In this document: piece after piece, positions 15,935 to 23,660 of the stretch
Layout of the letters: every line of letters begins with the position of its first letter
Numbering within the stretch: the stretch's first letter is position 1
NCBI GenBank assembly: GCA_030625685.1
Contig: DAOUQJ010000007.1
Span: 62,001 to 126,000 of the forward strand
Direction of reading: 5' to 3'
DNA from: Oscillospiraceae bacterium
GTDB taxonomy: Bacteria; Bacillota; Clostridia; Oscillospirales; Oscillospiraceae
Length of the DNA: 64,000 nt
Notes under the pieces: generated by a model
Seen by the model: only the letters and a program-made list of their open reading frames with translations
Databases searched by the model: none
Told to the model about the DNA's origin: nothing
Translations under genes and position numbers: made by a program

Positions 15935-16309
15935 ATGAAAGTTATTGTACCTGTAGAGAGTAAATCTTTGGATGCACCTGTTTGTCCTTCTTTTGGACGC
16001 ACACCACTCTATGCATCTTATGATACTGAAACTGGAAATCACGAGTTTTTGGATAATTCAGCTGCTGCAGCGCAAGGAGGAGCTGGAATTAAAGCGTCTC
16101 AAATGCTTGTTGACCATGAGGCTGCAGTGGTGATTACGTATCGTTGTGGTGAAAATGCGGCACAAGTGTTGGACGCAGCAAACATCATGATATATAAAGC
16201 AGAAGATGCTACAGTTGCAGAAAATATTGAAAAGTTGAAAAATGGTTCTTTAGAAGTACTATTAAAAATACATCCAGGATTACATAACCATGGAGGCAAT
16301 AAAAGATGA
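15935..16309 (+). CDS. NifX/ORP-like dinitrogenase Fe-Mo cofactor family protein
   Basis: The ATG at 15935 with GGAG 5 nt upstream gives the family start MKVIVPVESKSLDAPVCPSFGRTPLY; the ATG at 15923 has no ribosome binding site. The 124-residue protein is a NifX/NifB-C-terminal-like RNase-H-type fold: FGRTPLYASYD, NSAAAAQGGAGIKASQMLVDHEAAVVIT, and CGENAAQVLDAANIMIYKA. Relatives include ORP of Desulfovibrio, which binds a Mo-Cu-S cluster, and FeMo-co carriers. No nitrogenase genes are nearby, so a metal-sulfur cluster carrier outside nitrogen fixation is inferred. It overlaps the next gene by 4 bp (ATGA). Confidence 0.82.
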   Translation: MKVIVPVESKSLDAPVCPSFGRTPLYASYDTETGNHEFLDNSAAAAQGGAGIKASQMLVDHEAAVVITYRCGENAAQVLDAANIMIYKAEDATVAENIEKLKNGSLEVLLKIHPGLHNHGGNKR

Positions 16310-17145
16310 GAATTGCCGTCCTCAGTGGAAAAGGTGGGACAGGCAAAACGTTTGTATCTGTAAACCTTGCCTGTGTTGCTGATGAAGCGGTATATGTAGA
16401 TTGTGATGTAGAAGAACCCAATGGTCATCTGTTTCTGAAACCTGAAATCACAAAAAAAGAGTCGATTGGTGTTTTTGTGCCTGAAGTTGATATGAGCAAA
16501 TGCACAGCTTGTCGTAAATGTGTTGATTTTTGTCAGTATAATGCTTTGGCATTGCTAAAGGATAATTTGCTAATATTCAATGAAGTTTGCCATTCTTGTG
16601 GAGGATGTATTTTATTTTGTCCTGAACATGCACTGACAAAAAAAGAAAGGGAAATCGGATATATAGAAGCTGGAAAATCAAAAAAAGTAAGCACATTGAG
16701 TGGATGTTTACATATGGGTGAAGTTTCTGGAGTGCCGATTATTAAGAAATTAATTGATAAAATGCCTCCAAATGATGCAATAACAGTGGTAGACTGCCCT
16801 CCTGGTAGTGCCTGTGTAGTTATGGAAAGCATACGCGAAGCAGATTATTGTGTGTTGGTTGCTGAACCAACTTTGTTTGGCGCTCATAATTTGGCTATGG
16901 TATATGAACTAACTCAGTTGTTTCGAAAACCAATTGGTGTGGTTTTAAATAAATGCCTAAAAGGGGACAATCCCTCACAGGCCTTTTGTAAAGAAAATCA
17001 GATAAAAGTCCTTACAAAAATTCCTTATGATGAAGAATTGGCAAAGCTCAACTCTGAAGGGTTTGTTGCAGTGCGTGCGTCTGAAAAATATCATGAAATA
17101 TTTTTCGAATTGCTGAAACAGATTGAACAGGAGGGGTTACAGTGA
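16306..17145 (+). CDS. MinD/Mrp-type ATPase with ferredoxin insert (first copy)
   Basis: The 279-residue protein starts with a deviant Walker A SGKGGTGKTFVSVNLA. A DCDVEEPNGHLFL motif follows, then two inserted 4Fe-4S motifs, CTACRKCVDFC and CHSCGGCILFC (about residues 64-105), and the Walker B-type region VVDCPPGSACVVMESI. Such ATPases are paired in the Desulfovibrio ORP locus and in many anaerobes, and are related to Mrp/NBP35 Fe-S carriers. Four-base overlaps with both neighbours show tight translational coupling. Probably an ATP-driven partner that loads or reads the NifX-like protein; this is inference. Confidence 0.85.
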   Translation: MRIAVLSGKGGTGKTFVSVNLACVADEAVYVDCDVEEPNGHLFLKPEITKKESIGVFVPEVDMSKCTACRKCVDFCQYNALALLKDNLLIFNEVCHSCGGCILFCPEHALTKKEREIGYIEAGKSKKVSTLSGCLHMGEVSGVPIIKKLIDKMPPNDAITVVDCPPGSACVVMESIREADYCVLVAEPTLFGAHNLAMVYELTQLFRKPIGVVLNKCLKGDNPSQAFCKENQIKVLTKIPYDEELAKLNSEGFVAVRASEKYHEIFFELLKQIEQEGLQ

Positions 17146-17999
17146 AACAACTCTTAATCTTGAGTGGAAAAGGTGGAACAGGAAAGACAACCGTTGCAAG
17201 TGCACTTATAAATTTGAGCAATGGAAAGGCTTTTGCTGATTGTGATGTTGACGCCCCAAATCTTCATTTGGTGATGAATCAATTACATACACCTCAAAAA
17301 ACAGATTTTTATGGTTTGAGTAAAGCTAACATCGATTTGAAAAAATGTACCCACTGTGGACTATGTGAAAAGCACTGTAACTTTGGTGCTATACATGATT
17401 TATGTGTGAGTGAGTTTGAATGTGAAGGCTGTGCAGTTTGTGCAGAAATTTGTCCAGCGAATGCTATTGAAATGCGTGATTATGTATCTGGTGAAATGAT
17501 GCTGTATCGTGATAACGAAGCAATATTTTCAACAGCAAAACTCAAAATGGGTAGTGGCAATTCTGGCAAGTTGGTTACTTCAGTTAAGCAACAATTGATG
17601 CAAAAAGCTTCTGAGGATTCGCTTGCAATTATTGATGGGTCACCTGGAATCGGTTGCCCTGTTATCGCATCGATTAGTGGAGTAGATTATGTTTTGCTTG
17701 TAGCAGAGCCAACTATCTCAGGCATACATGATATGAAACGAATCATTGAGACCGCCAAACATTTTGGCACAAATTGTGTTGTTTGTATCAATAAATTCGA
17801 TGTAAACACAACAAATACAAATAAAATTGAAGCGTATTGTGGAAGTATATCCGTTCCCGTTGTTGGGAGAATTCCGTACGATGAGACAGCAGTTATGGCA
17901 GTTAATCGATGTCAAAGTGTTGCCGAATATCCTGAAAGTCCATCCGGAAAAGCAGTTGCGACAATATGGGATGAAATTAAAAGACGGATAGTTGAATAA
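17142..17999 (+). CDS. MinD/Mrp-type ATPase with ferredoxin insert (second copy)
   Basis: The 285-residue protein starts at an ATGA-type overlap region (GTG-ATG context, GAGGGG upstream) with SGKGGTGKTTVASALINL, a complete deviant Walker A. DCDVDAPNLHLVM follows, then 4Fe-4S motifs CTHCGLCEKHC and CEGCAVCAEIC, and DGSPGIGCPVIASISGVDYVLLVAEPT. It is a paralogue of the preceding gene and probably forms a heterodimer with it. The first copy has Phe after the Walker A Thr where this one has Thr, a small asymmetry in the nucleotide site. Confidence 0.87.
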   Translation: MKQLLILSGKGGTGKTTVASALINLSNGKAFADCDVDAPNLHLVMNQLHTPQKTDFYGLSKANIDLKKCTHCGLCEKHCNFGAIHDLCVSEFECEGCAVCAEICPANAIEMRDYVSGEMMLYRDNEAIFSTAKLKMGSGNSGKLVTSVKQQLMQKASEDSLAIIDGSPGIGCPVIASISGVDYVLLVAEPTISGIHDMKRIIETAKHFGTNCVVCINKFDVNTTNTNKIEAYCGSISVPVVGRIPYDETAVMAVNRCQSVAEYPESPSGKAVATIWDEIKRRIVE

Positions 18000-18035
18000 T
18001 TATAAACATATTTAAAATTTAAGGAGAAATGATTT

Positions 18036-18386
18036 ATGAAAATTGCAGTTGCATGTGAAGGCAATACGGTCACACAACATTTTGGCCATTGCGAGGGCTT
18101 TCAAGTGTATGAAACTGAGAGTGATAAAATTGTAGCGCAAAACTTTTTACCAAGCCCAGGACACAGACCAGGATTTTTACCTGTATTTCTTCACGAACAA
18201 GGTGTAAATGTGGTTGTTTCAGGCGGTATGGGCGGTGGCGCTGTAGACATTTTCAATGAAAAAGGTGTTGAAGTAGTGCTAGGTGCTTCTGGAGATTCTA
18301 CCAAAGCTGTAGAAGATTATCTGCAAGGGAAATTAGTGTCTTCTGGCTCAATCTGTCGTGATCATAACCATCACCATCATCATTAA
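18036..18386 (+). CDS. NifX/ORP-like protein with polyhistidine tail
   Basis: The ATG at 18036 follows AAGGAGAAATGATTT. The 116-residue protein has the NifX-like fold (VACEGNTVTQHFGHCEGFQVYE, VVSGGMGGGAVDIFNEKGVEVVLGA) and ends in CRDHNHHHHH, a probable metal-binding tail. It is the last gene of the cluster and is followed by a strong terminator. HFGHCEGF resembles the residues that hold the cluster in ORP-type proteins. The tail suggests Ni, Zn or Cu binding or storage, unlike the first NifX-like protein at 15935, whose C-terminus (HPGLHNHGGNKR) is only weakly His-rich. Confidence 0.85.
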   Translation: MKIAVACEGNTVTQHFGHCEGFQVYETESDKIVAQNFLPSPGHRPGFLPVFLHEQGVNVVVSGGMGGGAVDIFNEKGVEVVLGASGDSTKAVEDYLQGKLVSSGSICRDHNHHHHH

Positions 18387-18423
18387 CATAGCAGCCTTTC
18401 CATAGATAAAATTAGTGAATATG

Positions 18424-18473
18424 TTAAATGCCTACGCACACCAATTGGTTGTGCGTAGGCATTTAATTTTTTA
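18424..18473 (+). terminator. Strong terminator of the NifX/MinD cluster
   Basis: A 17-bp perfect stem (TTAAATGCCTACGCACA with its complement at 18450-18466), a 9-nt loop and a following T-run. Confidence 0.92.
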
Positions 18474-18555
18474 TAGGAAATTATTATGATTTATCATACT
18501 ATTGCAGCTTAGTCAATCATTGTCAGTAGTTTGAAATATGAATAATACAATGAAA

Positions 18556-18591
18556 ATACTGAAACCGAAACGTGAGTTTCGATTTCAGTAT
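18556..18591 (-). terminator. Terminator of the rubrerythrin operon
   Basis: ATACTGAAA-CGAAAC pairs with GTTTCG-TTTCAGTAT, one mismatch, loop GTGA. It lies 11 bp past the rubrerythrin stop. Confidence 0.75.
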
Positions 18592-18601
18592 AAAAATCCA
18601 A

Positions 18602-19135
18602 TTAATAGTTTTCAGCTTTGATTTCAAAGAAAGCTTGTGGATGAGAACATACTGGACAAATTTGAGGTGCTTCCAACCCATATTCTAGATGCCCACAGTT
18701 GCGACAATACCAAACTTTAATTCCTTCACGTTTGAAGACGTCAGAATTTTGAATGTTTTCTGCAAGTTTAATATAGCGATCTTCGTGAGATTTTTCTACT
18801 TTGCCGACAGCTTCAAACATATCAGCAATGCGATGAAAACCCTCGTTACGAGCATCTTCTGCCATAGTTGCATACATATCGGTCCATTCATCGTGCTCAC
18901 CTTGTGCAGCAGCAAGAAGGTTTTCGGCTGTTGTGCCAATGCCACCGAGTTCTTTGAACCAGAGTTTTGCGTGTTCTTTTTCATTGCCTGCTGTTTCTTC
19001 GAAGATTGCAGCAATTTGCTCATAACCTTCTTTTCTTGCTACAGATGCAAAGTAAGTGTATTTGTTTCTTGCCATGCTTTCGCCAGCAAATGCTTGTAGT
19101 AAATTCGCTTCAGTTTTTGAACCTTTTAAATCCAT
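18602..19135 (-). CDS. rbr: Rubrerythrin
   Basis: The ATG at 19135 follows AAAGGACTCC. The 177-residue protein has the four-helix ferritin-like domain (NLLQAFAGESMARNKYTYFASVARKEG, EETAGNEKEHAKLW, EKSHEDRYIKL) with the Glu/His ligands of a di-iron site, and a C-terminal rubredoxin domain with CRNCGHLEYG and CPVCSHPQAFF. It reduces hydrogen peroxide in the cytoplasm of anaerobes. It is the last gene of a three-gene unit with PerR and superoxide reductase, so the group handles superoxide and the peroxide made from it. Confidence 0.95.
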   Translation of the reverse strand: MDLKGSKTEANLLQAFAGESMARNKYTYFASVARKEGYEQIAAIFEETAGNEKEHAKLWFKELGGIGTTAENLLAAAQGEHDEWTDMYATMAEDARNEGFHRIADMFEAVGKVEKSHEDRYIKLAENIQNSDVFKREGIKVWYCRNCGHLEYGLEAPQICPVCSHPQAFFEIKAENY

Positions 19136-19186
19136 TGCGTTCGGAGTCCTTTCTATAGAAAAAATTTATGTGTTTGTACGTTATGA

Positions 19187-19552
19187 TTAAGCTTTCCAGA
19201 AGCCATGAAGTGTGCAGTATTCGTAAGCAGCTACGTTTCCTTCTAGAGTTGTGTCTAGAATTGGTTCATCACCTGGTTTAGGTAGTTTGAATACAGCTGT
19301 GTTTTCATTAACGGCAGCGATAATTGGAATATAATGTTCATCTGTCATTGGGTGCAAAACAGAGCCAACAGATACTTTAACTGCGTTTCCGTTTTGTTCA
19401 ATTACTGGTACGTGTTTTTCAACAGCAGCATCCACAGTATTTGCTTGTAGTTCACCCATATTTTCGCCACAGCAGACAACTGGTACACCAGAGTCGAATG
19501 CCTTAAAAACGATATTTCCACAGTGTTCACAACGATATAATTTGAAATCCAT
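19187..19552 (-). CDS. Desulfoferrodoxin-type superoxide reductase
   Basis: The ATG at 19552 follows AAAGGAGATTTTTATT. The 121-residue protein has an N-terminal desulforedoxin domain, YRCEHCGNIV and VPVVCCGENM (four Cys for Fe), and the catalytic SOR domain with EKHVPVIE, VGSVLHPMTDEHYIPII and EYCTLHGFW. The His residues and the Cys of EYCTLHGFW form the Fe(His)4Cys centre. It reduces superoxide to peroxide without making oxygen. The product peroxide would be removed by the rubrerythrin encoded 51 bp downstream. Confidence 0.95.
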   Translation of the reverse strand: MDFKLYRCEHCGNIVFKAFDSGVPVVCCGENMGELQANTVDAAVEKHVPVIEQNGNAVKVSVGSVLHPMTDEHYIPIIAAVNENTAVFKLPKPGDEPILDTTLEGNVAAYEYCTLHGFWKA

Positions 19553-19576
19553 AATAAAAATCTCCTTTATGTATAT

Positions 19577-19963
19577 TTATTGTTTGTTTGCTTTGATACA
19601 ATTGGGGCAAATTCCTTTGAAAATGACATCGCAACGATTAACCTCGTAACCCAATGCTTCTAGAGCAGATGCATCAAATGGTATTGTTAGGTTATCTAAA
19701 TCGAATAAGCCATCACATTCTGTACAGAAAAAGTGAATGTGTTCAGCTGTGTTGGCGTCATAGCGATTCACATTGCAGGGAATGCGAGTGATACGCCCCT
19801 CTTCTACCAAAAAGTTTAAGTTACGATAAACAGTTGCGAGGCTAAGAGATGGAGCAACTTCTTTTAGGTTCTGATAAATGTGTTCTGCGCTTGGATGTTC
19901 TTTTGAACCTTTGAGTACTTTGTAAATTAATTCTCTTTGTTCGGAGTGACGATGACGTTTCAT
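19577..19963 (-). CDS. perR: Fur family regulator, probably PerR
   Basis: The ATG at 19963 with GGTAGG upstream is preferred to the GTG two codons before. The 128-residue protein has the winged helix (SEQRELIYKVLKGSKEHPSAEHIY, LSLATVYRNLNFLVEEGRI), the regulatory-metal segment NRYDANTAEHIHFFCTEC with Asp and His ligands, and the C-terminal CPNC structural zinc pair. Size, position before SOR and rubrerythrin, and the D/H-rich sensing site favour PerR over Fur. It most likely represses its own operon through the palindrome at 19979-19993. Confidence 0.82.
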   Translation of the reverse strand: MKRHRHSEQRELIYKVLKGSKEHPSAEHIYQNLKEVAPSLSLATVYRNLNFLVEEGRITRIPCNVNRYDANTAEHIHFFCTECDGLFDLDNLTIPFDASALEALGYEVNRCDVIFKGICPNCIKANKQ

Positions 19964-19978
19964 ATTCACCTACCTTAC

Positions 19979-19993
19979 TGATAATGATTATCA
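19979..19993. promoter_or_regulatory. Fur/PerR-box operator
   Basis: TGATAATGATTATCA is a perfect 7-1-7 inverted repeat identical in form to the Fur/PerR box core. It lies 16 bp upstream of the perR start, in the promoter area of the oxygen-stress operon. Confidence 0.88.
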
Positions 19994-20187
19994 TTTACAA
20001 GTCAATATTACTACTAATGAGCAATGATGTCAAGTAATTTTTTATAATAATATACTAGAGTTGATAAAAAATTGCAGGGATTATGAGATTTACTACATTA
20101 TAACCTAATTATAAATAAATCAAACTTAGAGATAAAATTTTCATCATGAAAAACAAAAAACTTTTCTGTTTTCTCATCTAATTTTAC

Positions 20188-20216
20188 TTGACAAAGTGTA
20201 AGACTAGTGATAAAGT
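20188..20216 (+). promoter_or_regulatory. Promoter of the trp operon
   Basis: TTGACA (20188-20193) and TAAAGT (20211-20216) are 17 bp apart, directly before the T-box leader. Confidence 0.7.
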
Positions 20217-20221
20217 GGTCA

Positions 20222-20505
20222 AAAATTCATATGCTGAAACCGTTGAGGCGGAGATAACGGTGATCATGCTCTTACAGAGAGCCCGTGTTGCTGAGAGTCG
20301 GGTAGAAAACAAGTCATCAAATGGACCGCTGAGGGCGCAGTCAAAGGCGAAAGCTGAGTATTCTGCGACGTGTTGGCATACGTCAGTTGCCGGGGATATG
20401 TTGGTATCCTGCTAAGTGTACGGGTGAAATATACCGTAAATCAAGGTGGCACCGCGAGATTTTATAAGCTCGTCCTTGACAGTAATGTCAGGGATGGGCT
20501 TTTTT
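20222..20505 (+). ncRNA. Tryptophan T-box riboswitch
   Basis: The 280-nt leader has T-box hallmarks in order: a Stem I with the distal AGAGAGCCCG...GCTGAGAG element (20275-20300), a putative specifier triplet TGG at 20322-20324 (AAATGGACCGCTGAG context), and the T-box proper AAGGTGGCACCGCG at 20443-20456. A terminator stem (20466-20500) and T-run follow. Uncharged tRNA-Trp would stabilise the antiterminator and allow trp transcription. The tryptophan codon agrees with the genes behind it. Confidence 0.93.
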
Positions 20506-20547
20506 GTTTTTCTCTGACGCGAATCTACTAGAAAGGATTGTAACGTT

Positions 20548-22038
20548 ATGATAAAACCAAATCTTTTAGAATCGATAGAGATTGCACAGCGAAATGTTTA
20601 TGAATTCATTCCAATAAGTTGTGAAATAGCAATGGAGGATATGACGCCAATTGATGTATTGCAAAGATTAAAAATGGTCAGTAGCCACTGCTATTTGCTC
20701 GAAACTGTAGAGAAAAATTACGAGTTGGGTCGATATAGTTTTCTTGGCTATGACCCTTTATTAAAAGTCACTTGTACCAATGGAAAGATCAGCATTACCC
20801 CAGAAGAAAACATGCATGAATCGGATGACTCTCCTAGCAAAGCAATTCGAAGAATTATAAAGGAACATAAAAGCCCTACTTTCGATTACTTGCCGTCATT
20901 TACTGGTGGTTTGGTTGGATATTTCTCCTATGATTATATCAAATACGCTGAGCCATCTCTGAACTTGTCTGCAAAGGATGAAGAAGGTTTTAAAGATGTG
21001 GACTTGATGCTCTTTGACAAAGTCATTGCCTTTGATAATCATCGAAAAACCATTGTACTTATTGTGAATCAAAGATGCAAAAACATTTCAGAAGAATATC
21101 AAACTGCGGTAGAAAGTCTTAACATGCTAAAATATCTCGTGCAAAAAGGGAAGAAGCAAGAGGTGCGGGTTGGAAAAATGACATCGCCCATGCGTCCACT
21201 CTTTGAAAAATCGGAGTTTTGTGCAATGGTAGAAAAAGCAAAAGACTACATTTTTGAAGGAGATATTTTTCAGGTAGTGCTCGCCAATCGTCATTCGGCT
21301 GAGTTTAGTGGAAGTTTGCTTGACACATACCGAGTGTTACGAAAAACAAATCCGTCGCCCTATATGTTTTATTTCAGCGGCGATGACTTGGAGATAGCTG
21401 GTGCTTCCCCTGAAACGCTAGTGAAATTGGAACAAGGGGCACTGCAGACATTTCCGCTAGCTGGAACTCGCCCAAGAGGAAAAACACCAGAAGAGGATAA
21501 ACGTTTAGAAACAGAATTGCTATCAGATGAAAAAGAATGTGCCGAACATAATATGCTCGTCGATTTAGGACGAAATGATATGGGGAAAATCAGTGAGTTT
21601 GGAAGTGTGCGGGTTGAAAACTATATGAATATCGTGAAGTATTCACATGTGATGCACTTAGCTTCCACAGTGAAAAGCCTGATTCGACCTGACTGTGATG
21701 CACTCAGTGCTGTAGAGGCAGTGTTGCCAGCTGGAACGCTTTCTGGAGCACCGAAAATACGTGCCTGTGAAATCATTGATGAGTTGGAGAACCATAAACG
21801 TGGCATTTATGGCGGAGCAATTGGATATATCGATTTTACAGGCAACATGGATATTTGCATTGCCATTCGCATGGCATATCAGAAAAACGGAAAGGTGTTT
21901 GTCTGCTCTGGTGCTGGGATTGTAGCAGACAGTGAACCGGAAAACGAACATGAAGAATGTGTAAACAAAGCCAAAGCAGTGATGAAGGCTTTGGAAATGG
22001 CACAGGAAAGGAGAGAAACCAATGATTTTGCTGATTGA
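20548..22038 (+). CDS. trpE: Anthranilate synthase component I
   Basis: The ATG at 20548 follows AAAGGATTGTAACGTT. The 496-residue protein has the N-terminal tryptophan-binding domain with LLETVEKNYELGRYSFLG (the LLES-type feedback element) and a C-terminal chorismate-binding domain: IFEGDIFQVVLANR, NPSPYMFYF, PETLVKLE, LAGTRPRGKTPEED, DLGRNDMGKI, AGTLSGAPKIRACEIIDELE, YGGAIGYIDF. With TrpG it makes anthranilate from chorismate and glutamine. It is the first gene behind the tryptophan T-box and overlaps trpG by 17 bp. Confidence 0.97.
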   Translation: MIKPNLLESIEIAQRNVYEFIPISCEIAMEDMTPIDVLQRLKMVSSHCYLLETVEKNYELGRYSFLGYDPLLKVTCTNGKISITPEENMHESDDSPSKAIRRIIKEHKSPTFDYLPSFTGGLVGYFSYDYIKYAEPSLNLSAKDEEGFKDVDLMLFDKVIAFDNHRKTIVLIVNQRCKNISEEYQTAVESLNMLKYLVQKGKKQEVRVGKMTSPMRPLFEKSEFCAMVEKAKDYIFEGDIFQVVLANRHSAEFSGSLLDTYRVLRKTNPSPYMFYFSGDDLEIAGASPETLVKLEQGALQTFPLAGTRPRGKTPEEDKRLETELLSDEKECAEHNMLVDLGRNDMGKISEFGSVRVENYMNIVKYSHVMHLASTVKSLIRPDCDALSAVEAVLPAGTLSGAPKIRACEIIDELENHKRGIYGGAIGYIDFTGNMDICIAIRMAYQKNGKVFVCSGAGIVADSEPENEHEECVNKAKAVMKALEMAQERRETNDFAD

Positions 22039-22600
22039 TAATTACGACAGTTTTTCATACAACCTGTATCAGCTTTTGGGAACCGTCAATCCAGATATCA
22101 AAGTGATACGAAACAATGCACTTACAGTTGTAGAAATCGAAGCATTGCAACCCTCACAAATCATTCTCTCTCCTGGACCAGGCTATCCACGAGATGCGGG
22201 AGTTTGCATTGAAGTTGTAAAAGAGTTGGGCGGTAAGATTCCTATCTTGGGTGTGTGTTTGGGACACCAAGCAATATGTGAGGCGTATGGTGCAACAATT
22301 TCTCATGCAAAAGAGTTGATGCACGGAAAACAGTCTACGATTTCACTTGATTTGGATTGTCCTATATTTGAGCACATTCCAGAAAAAATTTCAGTGGCCC
22401 GTTATCACTCACTGGCGGTGCAAGAAGATACATTACCAGAGTGTCTCAAAGTCACAGCAGTGTCGCCAGATGGTGAAGTGATGGCAGTGATGCATCAGAT
22501 GCATCCGATTTATGGGTTGCAGTTTCACCCTGAATCTATTCTCACCCCGCAAGGTATGCAAATACTACAAAATTTTTTGGCAGTAGAAACAAAGAAATGA
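22022..22600 (+). CDS. trpG: Anthranilate synthase component II (glutamine amidotransferase)
   Basis: The ATG at 22022 has GGAAAGGAGAG upstream, inside the end of trpE. The 192-residue class I amidotransferase starts ILLIDNYDSFSYNLYQLLG. The catalytic triad is visible: Cys in ILGVCLGHQAI, and His/Glu in YGLQFHPESIL. SPGPGYPRDAG forms the oxyanion region. It supplies ammonia to TrpE. It is a stand-alone TrpG rather than a TrpG-TrpD fusion. Confidence 0.96.
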   Translation: MILLIDNYDSFSYNLYQLLGTVNPDIKVIRNNALTVVEIEALQPSQIILSPGPGYPRDAGVCIEVVKELGGKIPILGVCLGHQAICEAYGATISHAKELMHGKQSTISLDLDCPIFEHIPEKISVARYHSLAVQEDTLPECLKVTAVSPDGEVMAVMHQMHPIYGLQFHPESILTPQGMQILQNFLAVETKK

Positions 22601-22642
22601 TGAGAGGTCACATTGACATGTGAGAAAGGATGGCAGAGCAAT

Positions 22643-23650
22643 ATGATTAGAGAAATGACAGCAATGCTGACCAATCGTCAAAATCTTGATGTCAGACAGG
22701 CAAAAAATATCATCGATGAAATCATGAGTGGGAAAACTTCCGAAGTGCAAACGGCTGCATTTCTTGCGGCTTTGGCTACGAAAGGAGAAACGATAGATGA
22801 GATTACAGGCTGCGCTGAGGGAATGCGAGAAAAAATGACAAAGGTGCACTACCCAAGTCAGCTTTTTGAAATTGTGGGTACAGGTGGGGATGGATCGAAT
22901 TCTTTTAATATTTCCACTACCGCTTCTATTGTCATTGCAGCAGCAGGCGTGAAGGTTTCTAAGCATGGAAATAGAGCGGCATCCTCTAAAAGCGGGGCGG
23001 CTGATTGCTTGGAGGCGCTTGGGGTCAATATCAATGTATCGCCTGAGCAGTGCACTGCATTGTTGGATAAGGTAGGCATTTGTTTTTTCTTTGCGCAGAA
23101 CTATCACAAGGCGATGAAATTTGTGGCACCTGTGCGTAAGGAAATGGGGATTCGCACGATATTTAATCTATTGGGGCCACTGACAAACCCAGCAACACCA
23201 AATCGGCAGATTTTGGGGGTCTATTCAAAAGACCGTGTTGAGACGCTCGCACATGTGCTTGCCAATTTGGGTTTGAAACATGGGATGGTGGTACATGGAG
23301 AAGATGGCATGGATGAAATATCCGTTTCTTCTGCCACCACAATTTGTGAATTCAAAGATGGCAAGTTTAAAACATATCAGATTTCACCAGAAGATTTTGA
23401 ACTCAGTTTCTGTAAGCCAGAGGATTTAGTTGGTGGCAGTCCAGAGGAAAATGCACAAATTACGCGTGAGATTTTAGAAGGTAAAACGGGAGCAAAGCGA
23501 GACGCCGTTCTTCTCAATGCCGGAGCGGGGATCTATATTGCGGGAAAAGTTGAGTCTTTAGAAGCAGGTGTGAGCCTGGCTGCCGAAGTGATTAACACAG
23601 GCAAAGCCATGAAAAAATTAGAAGCATTTATTTTGGAATCCAATGCGTGA
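22643..23650 (+). CDS. trpD: Anthranilate phosphoribosyltransferase
   Basis: The ATG at 22643, with AAAGGA 12 nt upstream, gives the usual family N-terminus MIREMTAMLTNRQNL and a length of 335; a TTG at 22613 with GAGAGG would add ten residues and cannot be excluded. Conserved PRPP and anthranilate elements are present: VGTGGDGSNSFNISTTASIV, KHGNRAASSKSGAADCLEALG, FFFAQNYHKAMKFVAPVRKEMGIRTIFNLLGPL and NAGAGIYIAG. It joins anthranilate to PRPP. Overlaps the next frame slightly. Confidence 0.96.
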   Translation: MIREMTAMLTNRQNLDVRQAKNIIDEIMSGKTSEVQTAAFLAALATKGETIDEITGCAEGMREKMTKVHYPSQLFEIVGTGGDGSNSFNISTTASIVIAAAGVKVSKHGNRAASSKSGAADCLEALGVNINVSPEQCTALLDKVGICFFFAQNYHKAMKFVAPVRKEMGIRTIFNLLGPLTNPATPNRQILGVYSKDRVETLAHVLANLGLKHGMVVHGEDGMDEISVSSATTICEFKDGKFKTYQISPEDFELSFCKPEDLVGGSPEENAQITREILEGKTGAKRDAVLLNAGAGIYIAGKVESLEAGVSLAAEVINTGKAMKKLEAFILESNA

Positions 23651-23660
23651 GGTGTTTATG

